A stretch of DNA of 64,000 nt, from NCBI GenBank assembly GCA_026182355.1, contig JAPFBL010000118.1, forward strand, positions 1,117,001 through 1,181,000. The letters run 5' to 3'. A program made the translations under genes and the position numbers. This document shows positions 29,421 through 39,889 of this stretch, one piece after another. Positions within the stretch are counted from its first letter, which is position 1, and each line of letters begins with the position of its first letter. Under the pieces are notes generated by a model. The model made no database searches. It was not told the DNA's origin and saw nothing but the letters and a program-made list of their open reading frames with translations. This DNA is from Hermatobates lingyangjiaoensis. Lineage: Eukaryota > Arthropoda > Insecta > Hemiptera > Hermatobatidae.

Positions 29421-30290
29421 ATAACATACGTTAAAATATGTCGTTAAAACATTGCCTGACCATTCCTGAATGAGAAATGCGAGCATGAGTCGAAGCAAAA
29501 AAAACATAAAAACCGGTACATAAAAAGGTAAAAATATCGCATGACTATTAAAACAGAAGACATTGTTGTAATGACTGGTTTAAATTTCTTTTTAAATCGA
29601 TCGTTATTTTGAAGTCATTGTGAGAGGAAGAGACGGGAAAGACATTCAAAAAAAAAAAAAAAAAAAAAAAAAACCGGGTGAAAAACGACAGTAAATAAAT
29701 GTTGTTAATTGGTGGAAGAATAACAGATTATGTTGAAAGTTTGAAAGCGCTGGAAGTTTTAGAAAGAGATTTAAACTGTTGGTGCCTTTGCCTCGACTTA
29801 AATTGGTTAACGTCTTACCAGACTGATGCTGGTGTTTAGGTTTTTAAAACTTTTGCACAATCACAATGACCAATGAGGGTCTTTCTACAACTGAGTTCTC
29901 TTCTAGAAAAAAAGTGTTTTTCAACTGTTAAACATTAAAGGAAACCATTTTAACAAAAAAAAATATTTTTTTTAAAAAAACTAAACGTTAGGAATGCTTA
30001 TCAGTTTTATATGTCATCTACATCGATGAGGGTAAAGAATAAGATGAATTCCTCTACACCACAAACACTGTATACTTTTCACTGTAGCTGACCACTGACT
30101 TTGTACCACCTAGCACTCAATGAATGTTGTAAAACTTTAGCTAAACTTAATTTAGCATTAATCTCTATATATAAATTCGTAGGTCTGTTTGTTTGTTTGT
30201 TTGTTCATCAATTTCTCGTGGAGATTGAGACCAGAAATTAAATATATCTTATTTATTACCTGAATAATGTTAATTAAAAGAAAATTATCA
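29421..30290. other. Nothing recognised; A26 run
   Basis: A run of 26 A at 29648-29673 is the only notable feature. No retroelement body was recognised next to it. Confidence 0.5.
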
Positions 30291-30295
30291 CTATA

Positions 30296-30765
30296 TTCCC
30301 CAAATTGGAGCCAGGGTAGCCAGTGGTTTGCGTGCTCGCCGATGACAGTAGTGCAAATGTATTATATATAAGTGTAAACAATTTTTTTTTAATTTAATAT
30401 TTACGTAATATAAGCACTGGTAATAAACTAAACGCATGGAGCCAGGGTTGCCCATTGGCTTGCATGTTCGTTGATTACGATAGCACAAAATTATTAAAAA
30501 AATGTTTGAATTTTAAATTTGACTAATACAAACAATAGTAATATAGTAAAGGCATGGATCCAGGGTAGCCAGTCGCTTGCGTGCTCGCAGATGACAGTAG
30601 TGAAAATGTATTATATATAGATGTGACAAAAAAATTATAATTTAAATTTTGAGAAATATAAACAGTGGTAATAAAATAAAGGCATGGAACCAGAGTAGCC
30701 CAGAGGCTTGCGTGCTCGCTGATGACAGTAGTGCGTATGTATTATAAATAATTGTAACAAATACA
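30296..30765. repeat. Four tandem units of about 125 bp with SINE-like head
   Basis: Each unit starts (T)GGAGCCAGGGTAGCC(C)A, then GTGGTTTGCGTGCTCGC, then GATGACAGTAGTGCAAATG, followed by AT-rich filler. Starts are near 30305, 30439, 30557 and 30686. The first 45 bases resemble a SINE head (GGGTAGCCCAGTGGTTTGCGTGCTCGC), so a SINE head appears to have been amplified in tandem. Confidence 0.8.
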
Positions 30766-30769
30766 TACA

Positions 30770-31845
30770 TAATAAACTATTACATTAAAAGTTAAAAATG
30801 AATAATTTTAGAAACAAAGTGAACACAACTGTCAGATAAAATACGAATTTTTCAGGTAATATTATAAGGACACATTCCTTTCGTAAATGTTATTTTATTT
30901 TGGGTAAATAAATTGAATATTTCAATTTACAAGTTTTGTTTGTTTTAAATATATTTGATTGTGTATATAACTTGAATTTATGTTTTATTTATTTATGTCA
31001 TAAAACAAATGATTTTTTTTTTACTTTTAATGATTTTTATTTTGCTAAATATACTTACTGTGTATATATCTTGAATCATGTTAAGAATACTATATCGAAA
31101 GCTTGGGCCATATAAGAATCTGTTTCCATGCCTTAATAACAAGAAACAACAATTAAAATTATCCGTGTCAATCATGTTCAGTGAATTAATTTCAATACCT
31201 ATTGTTATAATTTCTGAGTGACACAAAGGGTTACAGGTAGTCTAGTTAATTACATAATAGGTGACTTGACAGACGTCGTCCAATAACCACACTTGAATGA
31301 ATGCTGTTATTATAATATTATAATTACAAGGTAATGGACTGAGATTGCAATCAACTTGAGTGGGTCACCTGGAGCGAGCAGTGCTCGCTGAAATGGTTTT
31401 CAGTTTGAATTCTCCTTGCATGTTTGTTTTACATTATCGAGAATGAAGTTCTGGGTCGGTTTTCAAGTTTTCTTTCTTATTTGTAGTTTGTTTCAGATGA
31501 ACGGGCTGGGGCATTATTCTTTAATTATTATTATTATTATATTTGAAACATAAAACCACCTGTCACTCTTTTTTATTGGAGGAATAATTGTACACAAATT
31601 GTAATCAAATGTATTGAAAATCAATTTACAATTATGAACTATTTAACTTGTCATGCTCTATAAAATTCTACTGAGAATATATGTGCTGTCATAATGACGT
31701 ATTCATTTTAGAAAGAACTATAATGCTGCCTAATTATGGTGACTTTGAAATTGTAGCTGTAATTTAATTACAGTAATTATATATGCCCAATTATCAATTT
31801 GATACAGCTCATCTAGTAAGTACAGAATGATCACATACCGTACAA
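30770..31845. other. Nothing recognised
   Basis: AT-rich sequence without supported feature. Confidence 0.45.
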
Positions 31846-31847
31846 TC

Positions 31848-32317
31848 AATGATCAAACCACAATATGAAATGGGAAAAAAAGATTAAGATCTTTCAACGT
31901 AACAAGCGGTCTTCGTCAGAGTCAAAAACCCAACTGAAATGAGAAAAAAAGACTAAGATCTTTCGACCGTAACAAGGAGTCTTCGTCAGAGTCAAAACTC
32001 AACTGAAATGGGAAAAAAAGACTAAGATCTTTCGACCGTAACAAGTGGTCTTCGTCAGAGTCAAAAACCCAAGTGAAATGGGAAAAAAAGACTAAGATCT
32101 TTCGACCGTAACAAGCGGTCTTCGTCAGAGTCAAAAACCCAACTGAAATGGGAAAAAAAGACTAAGATCTTTCGACCGTAACAAGCGGTCTTCGTTAGAG
32201 TTAAAAATCCAACTGAAATGGGAAAAAAAGACTAAAATCTTTCGACCGTAACAAGTGGTCTTCGTCAGAGTCAAACCCAACATGATTTTTATTTCACGTG
32301 TTTATGTGAAATTTTGT
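31848..32317 (-). mobile_element. PLE family A, tandem hammerhead monomer array
   Basis: Six minus-oriented units of 69-70 bp start at about 31866, 31935, 32004, 32074, 32144 and 32214. Each holds the hammerhead-like core between GGGTTTTTGACT and a T-run followed by CCCATTTCA. At the left is a normal minus tail (ATCAATGATCAAACCACAAT), and at the right a plus-oriented tail remnant (TTATTTCACGTGTTTATG). In most units stem II is GACCG/CGGTC, fully Watson-Crick, where the solo copies have a G-U. The 70-codon minus frame is an artefact. Confidence 0.88.
32084..32151 (-). ncRNA. Hammerhead-like ribozyme monomer in tandem array
   Basis: A representative monomer (minus strand): GGG, TTTTTGACT, CTGACGA, extra A, GACCG/CGGTC, GAA, AGATCT, T, AGTC, T-rich loop, CCC. 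Neighbouring monomers provide the partner strand for a dimeric stem III (AGATCT). Units 1 and 6 carry changes (AACGT; AAAATCT), and unit 5 has CTAACGA. Confidence 0.62.
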
Positions 32318-32645
32318 TACTGATGCCGTACAAGAAGACATAATCTTTTATAAAATAGTATAAAGTCTTTTACAACTCGAGACTTTTTCCTATCTGTTTA
32401 TATGAAAAATGATATTAACGTGATTTTTACGTACTCCTCGTGAGCAGTAAGCGTGCCATGACAAAGGAATTTATTTTTAACCTGTTCTCTTTCTGATAAC
32501 GGGAATCAATGCCTGTATATTTCTTTGTTTGATATAAGAGGAAACACCACGATGTCTACATAAAAGTATTACTGTTTTCATATGTATGATTTTGCTAAAT
32601 ACACTTTTTAGCTTAAGGTGAAGTATACCAATTGATTATATTAAA
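32318..32645. other. Nothing recognised
   Basis: AT-rich intron sequence. Confidence 0.45.
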
Positions 32646-32659
32646 GATGGGGGGGGGGG

Positions 32660-32955
32660 CAGGTTAGCCCAGAGGTAACGTGCAGGCCTTTGGAATGGTA
32701 GATCCAGGGTTCAATACCCACTCTAGTCCTCGATTTATTCACGTGAGAAGTGAATAAATCTGTGCACGTCGTCCTTCGGAGAGGACGTTAAGCTGCTTGT
32801 CTCAAGCCTGTATGATGTCGGGTATTCCTCTTGTAAATCTACTTCAGTTAGGCAAAATTTAGCTCTCTCTTCCAATGTTGAATCATTCCAAGTTGTATCA
32901 GAATAGTGGCCTATGTGTGTTCTCAGTGGAACTCCCACTGCAACCTAACCTAACC
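32660..32955 (+). mobile_element. tRNA-derived SINE, full length
   Basis: Box A AGGTTAGCCCAGAGG, box B GGGTTCAATACCCAC, ATTTATTCACGTGAGAAG, TCGGAGAGGACGTTAAGC, TGTATGATGTCGGGTATTC, GTGTTCTCAGTGGAACTC and the terminal CAACCTAACCTAACCTAC. A short G-run (about 32649-32659) precedes it. Frames on both strands are repeat artefacts. Confidence 0.88.
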
Positions 32956-33355
32956 TACATCATGCCATTCACTGGAAAGTCTGTCTATGGCAGCGAGTAT
33001 TCTTTATTTCAAATTGTATTCAGTGAGTGTGACGTATTAAACCCGTGCTTTGAGTGGACATCAAGCTGTTGATTCAAGCCTGACGCTACTTGTTAAAGAC
33101 CCCTTTTATAACTACATTTGAGCAAAGCAAGCCTTATGATTCCCGATGTAGAATCAACCCGATAAAAGGGAATGCGACTCACCCATGTATAAAAGAAGAT
33201 TAAGAATAAAAGGGGAGGAGCCTACAAAATGATAGAAACACTAACAAAAAAAATTATTATAATTAAATTATCGAATTCTTAAGCTTTTAGATTTTCAGTT
33301 TTTATATGTTTAATTAAATAAAAAAAAGGTACATGTTTATTTCTAGTACAATATT
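32956..33355. other. Nothing recognised
   Basis: Mixed sequence. A SINE-like TGACGTATTAAACCCG is too short to call. Confidence 0.4.
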
Positions 33356-33360
33356 ATCAA

Positions 33361-34032
33361 CAAGCTATTGATAATATGGTACTTTATGTGTATTAATTTC
33401 ACACTGATGTTGATCTGATTTCACAAGTTATTGATAATATGGTACTTTATATGTATTAATTTCACACTGATGTTGATCTGATTTCACAAGTTGTTGATAA
33501 TATGGTACTTTATGTGTATTAATTTCACACTGATGTTGATCTGATTTCACAAGTTGTTGATAATATGGTACTTTATGTGTATTAATTTCACACTGCAGAC
33601 ACGTGAAGTAAAAATCAATATCTACACAGTAAGTAATTTAGAAATGAGACTAAGATCTTTCAACAAATATAGCTGTTGTTCGTCAGAGTTTCACTTGTAT
33701 CAGTGTCAGTGAAACTCTGACGAAACCTGTCTGACGAAACACATAAAGTACCATATTATCAACAACTTGTGAAATCAGATCAACATCAGTGTGAAATTAA
33801 TACATATAAAGTACCATATTATCAACAACTTGTGAAATCAGATCAACATCAGTGTGAAATTAATACATATAAAGTACGATATTATCAACAACTTGTGAAA
33901 TCAGATCAACATCAGTGTGAAATTAATACATATAAAGTACGATATTATCAACAATTTGTGAAAACAAATCAACATCAGTGTGAAATTAATACATATAAAG
34001 TACGATATTATCAACAACCTGTGAAATCAGAC
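33361..34032. repeat. Two 63-bp tandem arrays in inverted orientation
   Basis: Left array 33361-33595: units start at 33361, 33424, 33487 and 33550 (CAAGTTNTTGATAATATGG, TACTTTATGTGTATTAATT, CACACTGATGTTGATCTG). Right array about 33741-34032: 4.6 units in the opposite orientation. The centre (33596-33740) carries a damaged family A head-to-head pair (GAGACTAAGATCTTTCAAC; GTGAAACTCTGACGAAAC). The period of 63 keeps one frame open, giving an artefact peptide of 21-residue repeats. Confidence 0.92.
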
Positions 34033-34310
34033 ACCTAGTGTGGCACTGAGAAAGGAGGGAGAGAAGAGAAGTAGTTTTTTAAAGTTTGTAAAAGAGCAAG
34101 GAAAGAAGACAGAAGGCTGGGTCAAAAGGCCAGAATAAACAAAGGAGGTCAGGAAGAAATAAGTAAAACACTATCTCATAGTTAGTCAACACTGTTAAAC
34201 AGGAGTCGTGTCATTATTAATAACTCGAAAATACTCTTTAACAATAGATGACTCTATATCGACAAGGAATAACAAGATTTCACAAGAAGCAAAAATCAAC
34301 GTCCAAACCA
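34033..34310. other. Nothing recognised
   Basis: Purine-rich, AT-rich sequence. Confidence 0.45.
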
Positions 34311-34312
34311 CA

Positions 34313-34400
34313 CTTTACATTTAACTCTGAAGAAGACCGCTTGTTACGCTTGAAAAATCTTATTTTTTTTCTCATTTCTTATTGTGGTTTGCACGATCAT
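34313..34400 (+). mobile_element. Old family A remnant
   Basis: ACTCTGAAGAAGACCGCTTG, TTACGCTTGAAAAATCTTA and CTTATTGTGGTTTG match family A. N7 is A, and AGATCT is changed to AAATCT. Confidence 0.7.
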
Positions 34401-35184
34401 AAAGAATAATATTATTACTTCTTTTTGCTAATAGAGAAGTAAATGCATTACTTCTTTGTTTTTTACTTTTCGCTATTCCTTTGTAGTGCAGTCAGTTAGT
34501 TACCGTATGGAAACTGATTTAATGGGAAATCTTCACATAAAGAGCTGTTATGTGGACATTATTCATGTCAAAATGTCCACACACTTTTTATGTGGATACA
34601 TACCTATTCACACATAAAATAATTCTTTTGTGCTTCTGTATAGTTCTACAAAGCGTGTTACTATTTGTTTTTTAATGTACGGATTACTTATTCATTATAT
34701 TGCATTTATTATTGCAAAACTATAATAAAATATTTTTAATGATTTACTCACATTTTTAATATTGAAACAATATTATTGAACAGTACCTATTTCAAGCAAT
34801 AAATATGCGTTTTTCTTATTTTTACTACTTTATAAAAGTTGTTTTACTATTATTCTTTTTTTGGAACGAGTAGTAAGATAAATGTAAAAAAAAAAAAGAA
34901 TTCAGAAAGCATTACTTTAATCTTTAACCCCTTTTGGAATTAAGGATGATCCACTAGCAGGTTGAACAATGTCGGGCCCTTTCTACATTTGCATATTCTG
35001 GCCAAGAGGATTTGGCGAGGTTTATTTTTTGTTTGTTTGTTTGTTTATGTTAAGTCACAGTAGAGCAAAGACAATTGTTTGTTTGATCTTATTTCATGCT
35101 GGGTGGTGTTACCCTGTTATCTATAAACACAAGAGAAATCTCATATAGGACAATAAACTCTTTGTGCTTTGATTTAGATGGCTT
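34401..35184. other. Nothing recognised
   Basis: AT-rich sequence. GTTTGTTTGTTTGTTT near 35030 is a simple repeat. Confidence 0.45.
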
Positions 35185-35711
35185 CATATGGAAAAGTTAA
35201 TAAAAAAAAATAAAAAAACATAATGCTTTGGTGTTGCTAAAATGATCCTATGTTTGTAAAACTGTCGGAATGTGGGTTGATCCTGTGGCTTGGACCATAG
35301 TCAGATGAACTGTGTCACAGTTACGCGATTTGACTCTCTTCTCCGTAGGCGTTTAACATCAATGAATCACGCTCTTTCGTGGTTGAGACATAAAAGTCGT
35401 GAAGTCCTCGGATACTTAACTTCAATTAATGAAAGTTTAGTTTTTTTAGAAGTTAAGCTCACTTATCTTGACCTTAAGGACCCTATATACTATTGGTTTC
35501 ATATTTCTTAGTCCTTGATATCAATGGATAGGATCCTTCATGGGAGAAACATTAAAAGTATTTAGTCTTCACTTATTCAACAACATTAGATGAATATCTT
35601 GTGTCTTGGACGTTTCAGGCAGTGGTAGCCTCACAACAGAACACACATAGCCCGAACATTGGCCTTTTGTAATAACACACTCTAAATATACATTACGAAT
35701 CCTAAATTTTA
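35185..35711 (+). repeat. Long inverted repeat, left copy
   Basis: This is the inverted counterpart of 45808-46331, about 10 kb away. Shared landmarks include CATAATGCTTTGGTGTTGC, TCCTGTGGCTTGGACCATAG, GATTTGACTCTCTTCTCCG and GGATAGGATCCTTCATGGG. The right third embeds a SINE 3' end (ACACACATAGCCCGAACATT). The family is unknown, and no long frame is conserved between copies. Confidence 0.85.
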
Positions 35712-35838
35712 CCCTACTATTTAGGATTCTAAGTATTTAGAGTATAGTAATTTAACGAGTATTTAATATCACTATGTTACTTATCTTTATTCTGTACTGC
35801 TACGCTAAAGAATCCTTGGTAATATTGTATTTTAATAT

Positions 35839-35910
35839 TTGAACCTGAAGAAGAGCACTACATGTTCGAAACGTGTTTGATTGATTAAATATATGTATCA
35901 AGAGTTTATT
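35839..35910 (+). mobile_element. Possible PLE 3' end with hammerhead-like core
   Basis: CCTGAAGAAGAGCACTACATG then TTCGAAACGTGTTTGATTG has CTGAAGA, extra A, a 5-bp stem II (GAGCA/TGTTC), GAA and palindrome ACGT, but G at position 17, which should block cleavage. It is similar to the sequences at 43660 and 47948. Confidence 0.4.
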
Positions 35911-36196
35911 TAATTAACTTTTTAGTCTTCAATGTTATCATATAGCTTAACATTTAGTTTTAGAACGTAATTAAATAGTAATATCGGTATTTGGGCTATG
36001 TTTCAACTCTTAGCTGTTCTTTTCGGTTTAGCATGGATTGACCAGGAGTTGTTGGTTTTCTAGTGTGAACCGGCTTTGGAGCCGATTCAGCCCCTTTTCT
36101 AAAGAGAATGTGACTTCACAAAAATGCTTTCAGTTCATTCCTTGATCATTGGTTTTTTTTTTTTTAAATTCGTGATTCATGGTGGGTTAGACGATC

Positions 36197-36500
36197 TGAA
36201 GGGAGCTAGGTTAGCTCAGTGGCAACGTGCTCGCCTCTAAACTGGTAGGTTCGGGGTTCAATACCCACCAAGACTCTCGATTTATTCATGTGGAAGGTGA
36301 ATAAATCTGAGCATCGTCGGTCCTGAGCCTAGTACGATGCCAGGTACTCGTTAAAGATACCTACTGTAAATACTCTTGAGTAAGGTAAAATTTAGGACTC
36401 CCAATGTAGTATGTGCTTATGTGGTTTCGCAAAGAGCCAATGTTCAGCATATGTGTGTTCCCTTGTAGGACTACCACTTCAGTCTAACCGAACCTAACCC
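36197..36500 (+). mobile_element. tRNA-derived SINE, full length with target duplication
   Basis: AGACGATC occurs at 36189-36196 and again at 36501-36508, an 8-bp target duplication. The head has a good box A (GGTTAGCTCAGTGGCAACG) and box B (GGGTTCAATACCCACC). The body and tail follow the consensus and end CTAACCGAACCTAACC. It is one of the best-preserved copies. Confidence 0.9.
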
Positions 36501-36639
36501 AGACGATCAGGTTTCCACTCATGGGTTTTCTGTTTCACATTTATTATCCCCTCCATTTAGGCTGCTTAACTCCACCTGACGTGTGTCACTTATCTGTTTG
36601 TTTTGCCCAAGCTATTAAATGACCCTTAAAGGAAGTGAT

Positions 36640-36850
36640 TACGGGTGACACAAATAAAGGAGACGTCGTGGGGTGGGCCGAGAAAGTGTTTTGTGTAGAA
36701 AATGTAAATGGGGTTTGGGGCGCGTGGGCAGCGGCAGCACGTGGCCGCCCACCCCGCAGGAAGTCGCTCAACCCCTGCACCCGCTGCTCAGTCTCATTAC
36801 CTCAACCTCTTCACTTCCTCCTCCCGACTCCGCCTCGTCTTAACCACTCT
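36640..36850. other. GC-rich island in intron
   Basis: An abrupt rise in GC and CpG (GGGCGCGTGGGCAGCGGC, ACGTGGCCGCCCACCCCGC) lies within AT-rich surroundings. Frames of 64-110 codons run on both strands without recognisable domains. It could be a conserved regulatory element or an unrecognised exon of another gene. Confidence 0.4.
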
Positions 36851-37199
36851 CACATATCCCAACTACTTACCTTTCCTTCCCATCCATTTCAAACAATTTT
36901 CGAACGTAAATCAAAGTTCTGGAGCCATCAATTGCTCCCTAGTACATTCCTCGAAATCACTCATTGAAACAAATCTAGTTCCAATCAATTCCTACTAAAT
37001 AATACTTCTAAATCAATTTCTTAAAACATAAGTTCGCAAAATAATCGTTGGCCCTTGTTAAATATGCGTAAAAAAGATTGTTAAATACTTCAAGAAGTAT
37101 TTTCTTATAAGTTCAGTTCTGATGAATTAATTGTTTAAAAATAATTTCTCGAAAGTGAACTGTTAAATTACTTTCATTTATTTATATATATATTTTCCA

Positions 37200-37370
37200 T
37201 GATATCTCTCTTGAATGAATCTATATATGTAAAAACGTGCTTGGTCTCCCTTTCTCTTTTCTCCTGGAGACGGATTACACGAAAATTTGAGTCTGTAAGT
37301 GGTTTCCTTACTCTGTGTGTTACTCTTCTTGAATTTTGAACTCGTATATATATATATATATATATATATC
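37200..37370 (+). mobile_element. Solo PLE 3' end, family C
   Basis: GTGCTTGGTCTCCCTTTC, CTCCTGGAGACGGATTAC, CGAAAATTTGAGTCTG and TGAATTTTGAACTCGTATA. The core is CTGGAGA (A6 changed to G). A second short copy of the tail (37386-37420) follows the (TA)n. Confidence 0.75.
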
Positions 37371-37427
37371 AATGATCAAACCACAACTCGAATGAATTTT
37401 GAACTCGTGTATATATATATATATATA

Positions 37428-37530
37428 TATATATCAATGATCAAACCACAATAAGAAAATGGGAAAACAAGACTAAGATCTTTCAACCGTATCAAGCAGT
37501 TTTCGTCAGAGTCAAAAACCCAACTAAATA
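37428..37530 (-). mobile_element. Solo PLE 3' end, family A
   Basis: The plus strand reads ATCAATGATCAAACCAC through GACTAAGATCTTTCAACCG to GTCAGAGTCAAAAACCC. Stem II carries changes (TATCAAGCAGTTTT). (TA)n lies on both sides. Confidence 0.8.
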
Positions 37531-37554
37531 TATATACTCATATTTCTTATTTTC

Positions 37555-37740
37555 GGTTGAACCGACTTCAGGAGAGATAAGAGAGGGAAACCAAGCGCAC
37601 TTTGTTTCCCTCTCTTATCTCTCCTGAAGACGGTTCAACCGAAAATTAGAGACTGTAAGTGTGTGTTTTTAATTTCTCTATATTTCTTTATGTACATTGA
37701 ACTGTATTTGTCCATTTCGGATAGTATTTTCATCGAAAAA

Positions 37741-37765
<25 letters not shown>
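37555..37765. mobile_element. PLE family B, short head-to-head pair
   Basis: The minus side is cut soon after its hammerhead region (ACTTCAGGAGAGATAAGAG), while the plus side is complete to CATCGAAAAAGTGTATATA. Truncated ends meet at AAGCGCACTTTGTTTCCC. Confidence 0.82.
37620..37652 (+). ncRNA. Hammerhead-like ribozyme motif, family B
   Basis: TCTC (37620-37623), CTGAAGA (37624-37630), extra C, GGT/ACC stem II, GAA (37641-37643), AATT, A, GAGA (37649-37652). Confidence 0.6.
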
Positions 37766-37777
<12 letters not shown>

Positions 37778-37847
37778 TAACAGGAAAACGATCTACAAAG
37801 GACAACAAACGTTTCTTACTAAACTATACATACAGACTAAAGGGATG

Positions 37848-37926
37848 AACACACTTACAGAAAATTACAGACTGTAAGTGTGTCCTTCAGTTTACTCTGT
37901 ATCTATAGTTTATTGTGAAACGTATA
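37848..37926. mobile_element. Small PLE-like tail palindrome
   Basis: GAACACACTTACAG and CTGTAAGTGTGTCC are inverted around AAAATTACAGA. The tail GTATCTATAGTTTATTGTG runs into (TA)n. It looks like the stump of another family related to B. Confidence 0.5.
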
Positions 37927-37934
37927 TATATATA

Positions 37935-38920
37935 TAAATTTTTGTAATTTAAATCTTTGGAGAATAATCTGCCGGAATTGACTTCTGTGTATAATCATCT
38001 GTTCAATAATTAATTGATTCAACCGAATGGTTTGGAGCGTATGAAAAATAACTGTAGACAAACAAATATTTTATAAATTAATTATTTGAAAAATATTTTT
38101 ATTTAGATCAAAGTGATTAAAATAAATTGACAATAAAATTAATATATTTAAAGAATAAATTATTTCTACTTTAATTGAGATATAAATAATTTTAGAAAAG
38201 TAAATTTGTTAATAATAAATTTTGTTGACGTTAAATTTATCAAAATCAAATTTTTCATAAAAATTTCTTGGAGTTATTAAAGTATTATTTTTTTTTATGG
38301 AATCAGAAATAAATATGTCTATGAAATATGATTAAAAAATATTATTGTATCACAATGACGAAGCAAAAAATGTAAAAACATCCATTCATTTGGATTGGAA
38401 TGGCAAGAATCCGACTTCAAAATGACTTGGAGGTTTAAGTTGATTGATTACCTGATCCTGATACCTGATTACCTGAGATAATATCAGCTAGAACTGTTGA
38501 TGTTGATAAACATATTAACAACAAATCTGAAGAACGCAAACAACATAGATTCATTTTTAAGTGATATATAAATGAATTGAAACGGCCTTGTAGACTTTAC
38601 ATAAAATTTATAAAGGAAGTAACACAATGATAGACATAACTCACTTATATATTTGGACGATGGATAACGACGATGACCACTTAACACGGATATTCTAAAT
38701 TCACTGAAAGGAAACACGTTGAAGGGATCACAATAACTCACTGCTATATTTAGACTGCGACGTCATCGGCTACGAAAATGTGAATCACTTGGAATACAAG
38801 CGAGAATTGAAGTCTATCTTATGCTTTAGGTACTCAATCAGTGTAACAAACTAAGAGAGGGGGGATGGATATAAGAAAAATACAATATGTGTTAACAATA
38901 ATAAAATAAAGAAATAAAGG
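37935..38920. other. Nothing recognised
   Basis: Very AT-rich intron sequence. Minus ORF 38484-38741 has no family signature. Confidence 0.45.
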
Positions 38921-38924
38921 AGAA

Positions 38925-39000
38925 ATGTTGTTTAATATTTCGAAGTGGCTTCATCATCAGAGAAAGTTAGAAGAGAAAATAGAGAGGGACAAGTTAGATG
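38925..39000 (-). mobile_element. Possible solo PLE 3' end, family M
   Basis: The minus strand contains CTGATGATGAAGCCACTTC then GAAATATTAAACAAC. It has no (TA)n end and no second copy here, so the element limits are unknown. Confidence 0.45.
38930..38966 (-). ncRNA. Hammerhead-like ribozyme motif, family M
   Basis: Core CTGATGA, extra T, 4-bp stem II GAAG/CTTC around CCA, GAA, palindrome ATAT, H17 = T, all consensus. Stem I pairing is poor (only T-A next to the core), so this is weaker than the others. Confidence 0.42.
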
Positions 39001-39146
39001 TTCGAAGGCTGGTACATCTGGTACAAAACTCCTAGTCATTTTGTTGTAAGTATATCGAGTGCTTCATCATGAAATCTTTTAATATGTATCAGCTGTTCTC
39101 AAAAAACTATGAAGTCGTTAGTTAAAATCGCAGTGTCATCCCAGGA

Positions 39147-39541
39147 AATAACACGCACAGGTCGGACATTGGCCCTTTGTGATGCCATTAAATGAATGTT
39201 CCTAATGGGAGTCCTAACTTTTGCATAACTCTAGTTTATTTAGAGTAGACTTCTTTACCGCTGTGCCTGACATCGTACAGGCTAAGCAACCGACGGCTAA
39301 CCGTCCAGTCTCTTGTGAATTCGAAGTGGCTACAGGGCTCGTTCGATAAGCTCGTTGGACTGATTTGATTTTGTGTTATGGCTTAGCCACTCAGTAAGTC
39401 AAAGCACAGGCTTAACGTCCTTTCTGAGGGAAAACGTACTCTAATTTTGTTCACCTTACGTATGAATAAGTGAAGTGCCAGAGTGAGTTTTGAACCCTGA
39501 GTCCCGAGGCGAGCACGCAAGCCACTGGGCTACCCTGGTCC
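39147..39541 (-). mobile_element. SINE, long subfamily
   Basis: The 3' half (TTGGCCCTTTGTGATGCC, GACATCGTACAGGCTAAG, AACCGACGG) and the head (CCAGAGTGAGTTTTGAACCC, AAGCCACTGGGCTACCCTGG) are separated by about 110 extra bases (GAATTCGAAGTGGCTACAGG ... GTAAGTCAAAGCACAGG). The insert recurs in the copies at 27860 and 39600, which defines a subfamily. Confidence 0.8.
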
Positions 39542-39599
39542 CTCTTTATTTAATTAAGAACTTATCGAATCTCATTACTAGCATATAAAGTACATAAAT

Positions 39600-39806
39600 G
39601 GCTGTACTATAACCTCGTTGCTTGATTTTGTATTGTCTTAAGTACACCGTAAGTCAAAATAGAGTTTAATGTCCTCTTCGAGGGATGACCTCATCTGATG
39701 TTTTCAGCTGACGCATGAATAAATCGAGCAGCAGAGTGTATATTGGACCCCGGATCTACCAGTTTTAGAGACGAGCACGCAAGCCACTGAACTACCCTGA
39801 CCCTCC
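39600..39806 (-). mobile_element. SINE, long subfamily, 5' half
   Basis: TTGATTTTGTATTGTCTTAAG and GTAAGTCAAAATAGAG match the subfamily insert. GCATGAATAAATCGAGCAGC, TTGGACCCCGGATCTACC and GCCACTGAACTACCCTGACC form the head. Confidence 0.78.
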
Positions 39807-39889
39807 TTTATATATTTGACCCAGCATTGTTAAGTAATCGTGGGTGTTTATAGATTCGATTATAAGACCAGACAGATTTGTTAATGGGA

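Noticed and set aside
29648..29673. Poly(A) tail of a processed pseudogene
   Set aside because: No coding trace upstream on either strand and no target duplication recognised.
23018..34032. CRISPR arrays
   Set aside because: Regular repeats exist, but the spacers are not unique, units are AT-rich satellites and the genome is eukaryotic.
33769..34038. Repeat protein with 21-residue units
   Set aside because: Artefact of the 63-bp satellite; no start context and the mirrored array does not encode it.
35839..35910. Active hammerhead with ACGT palindrome
   Set aside because: Position 17 is G, which hammerheads do not cleave; kept only as a possible decayed motif.
32650..36500. Functional tRNA genes at SINE heads
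   Set aside because: Box A and B are present but no cloverleaf with paired acceptor stem; they continue into the SINE body with CCTAA tails and target duplications.
36586..36998. Coding exon in the GC-rich island
   Set aside because: Frames on both strands, Pro/Arg/Ala-rich, no family resemblance; an AG acceptor after pyrimidines is present, but no downstream donor with a conserved peptide.
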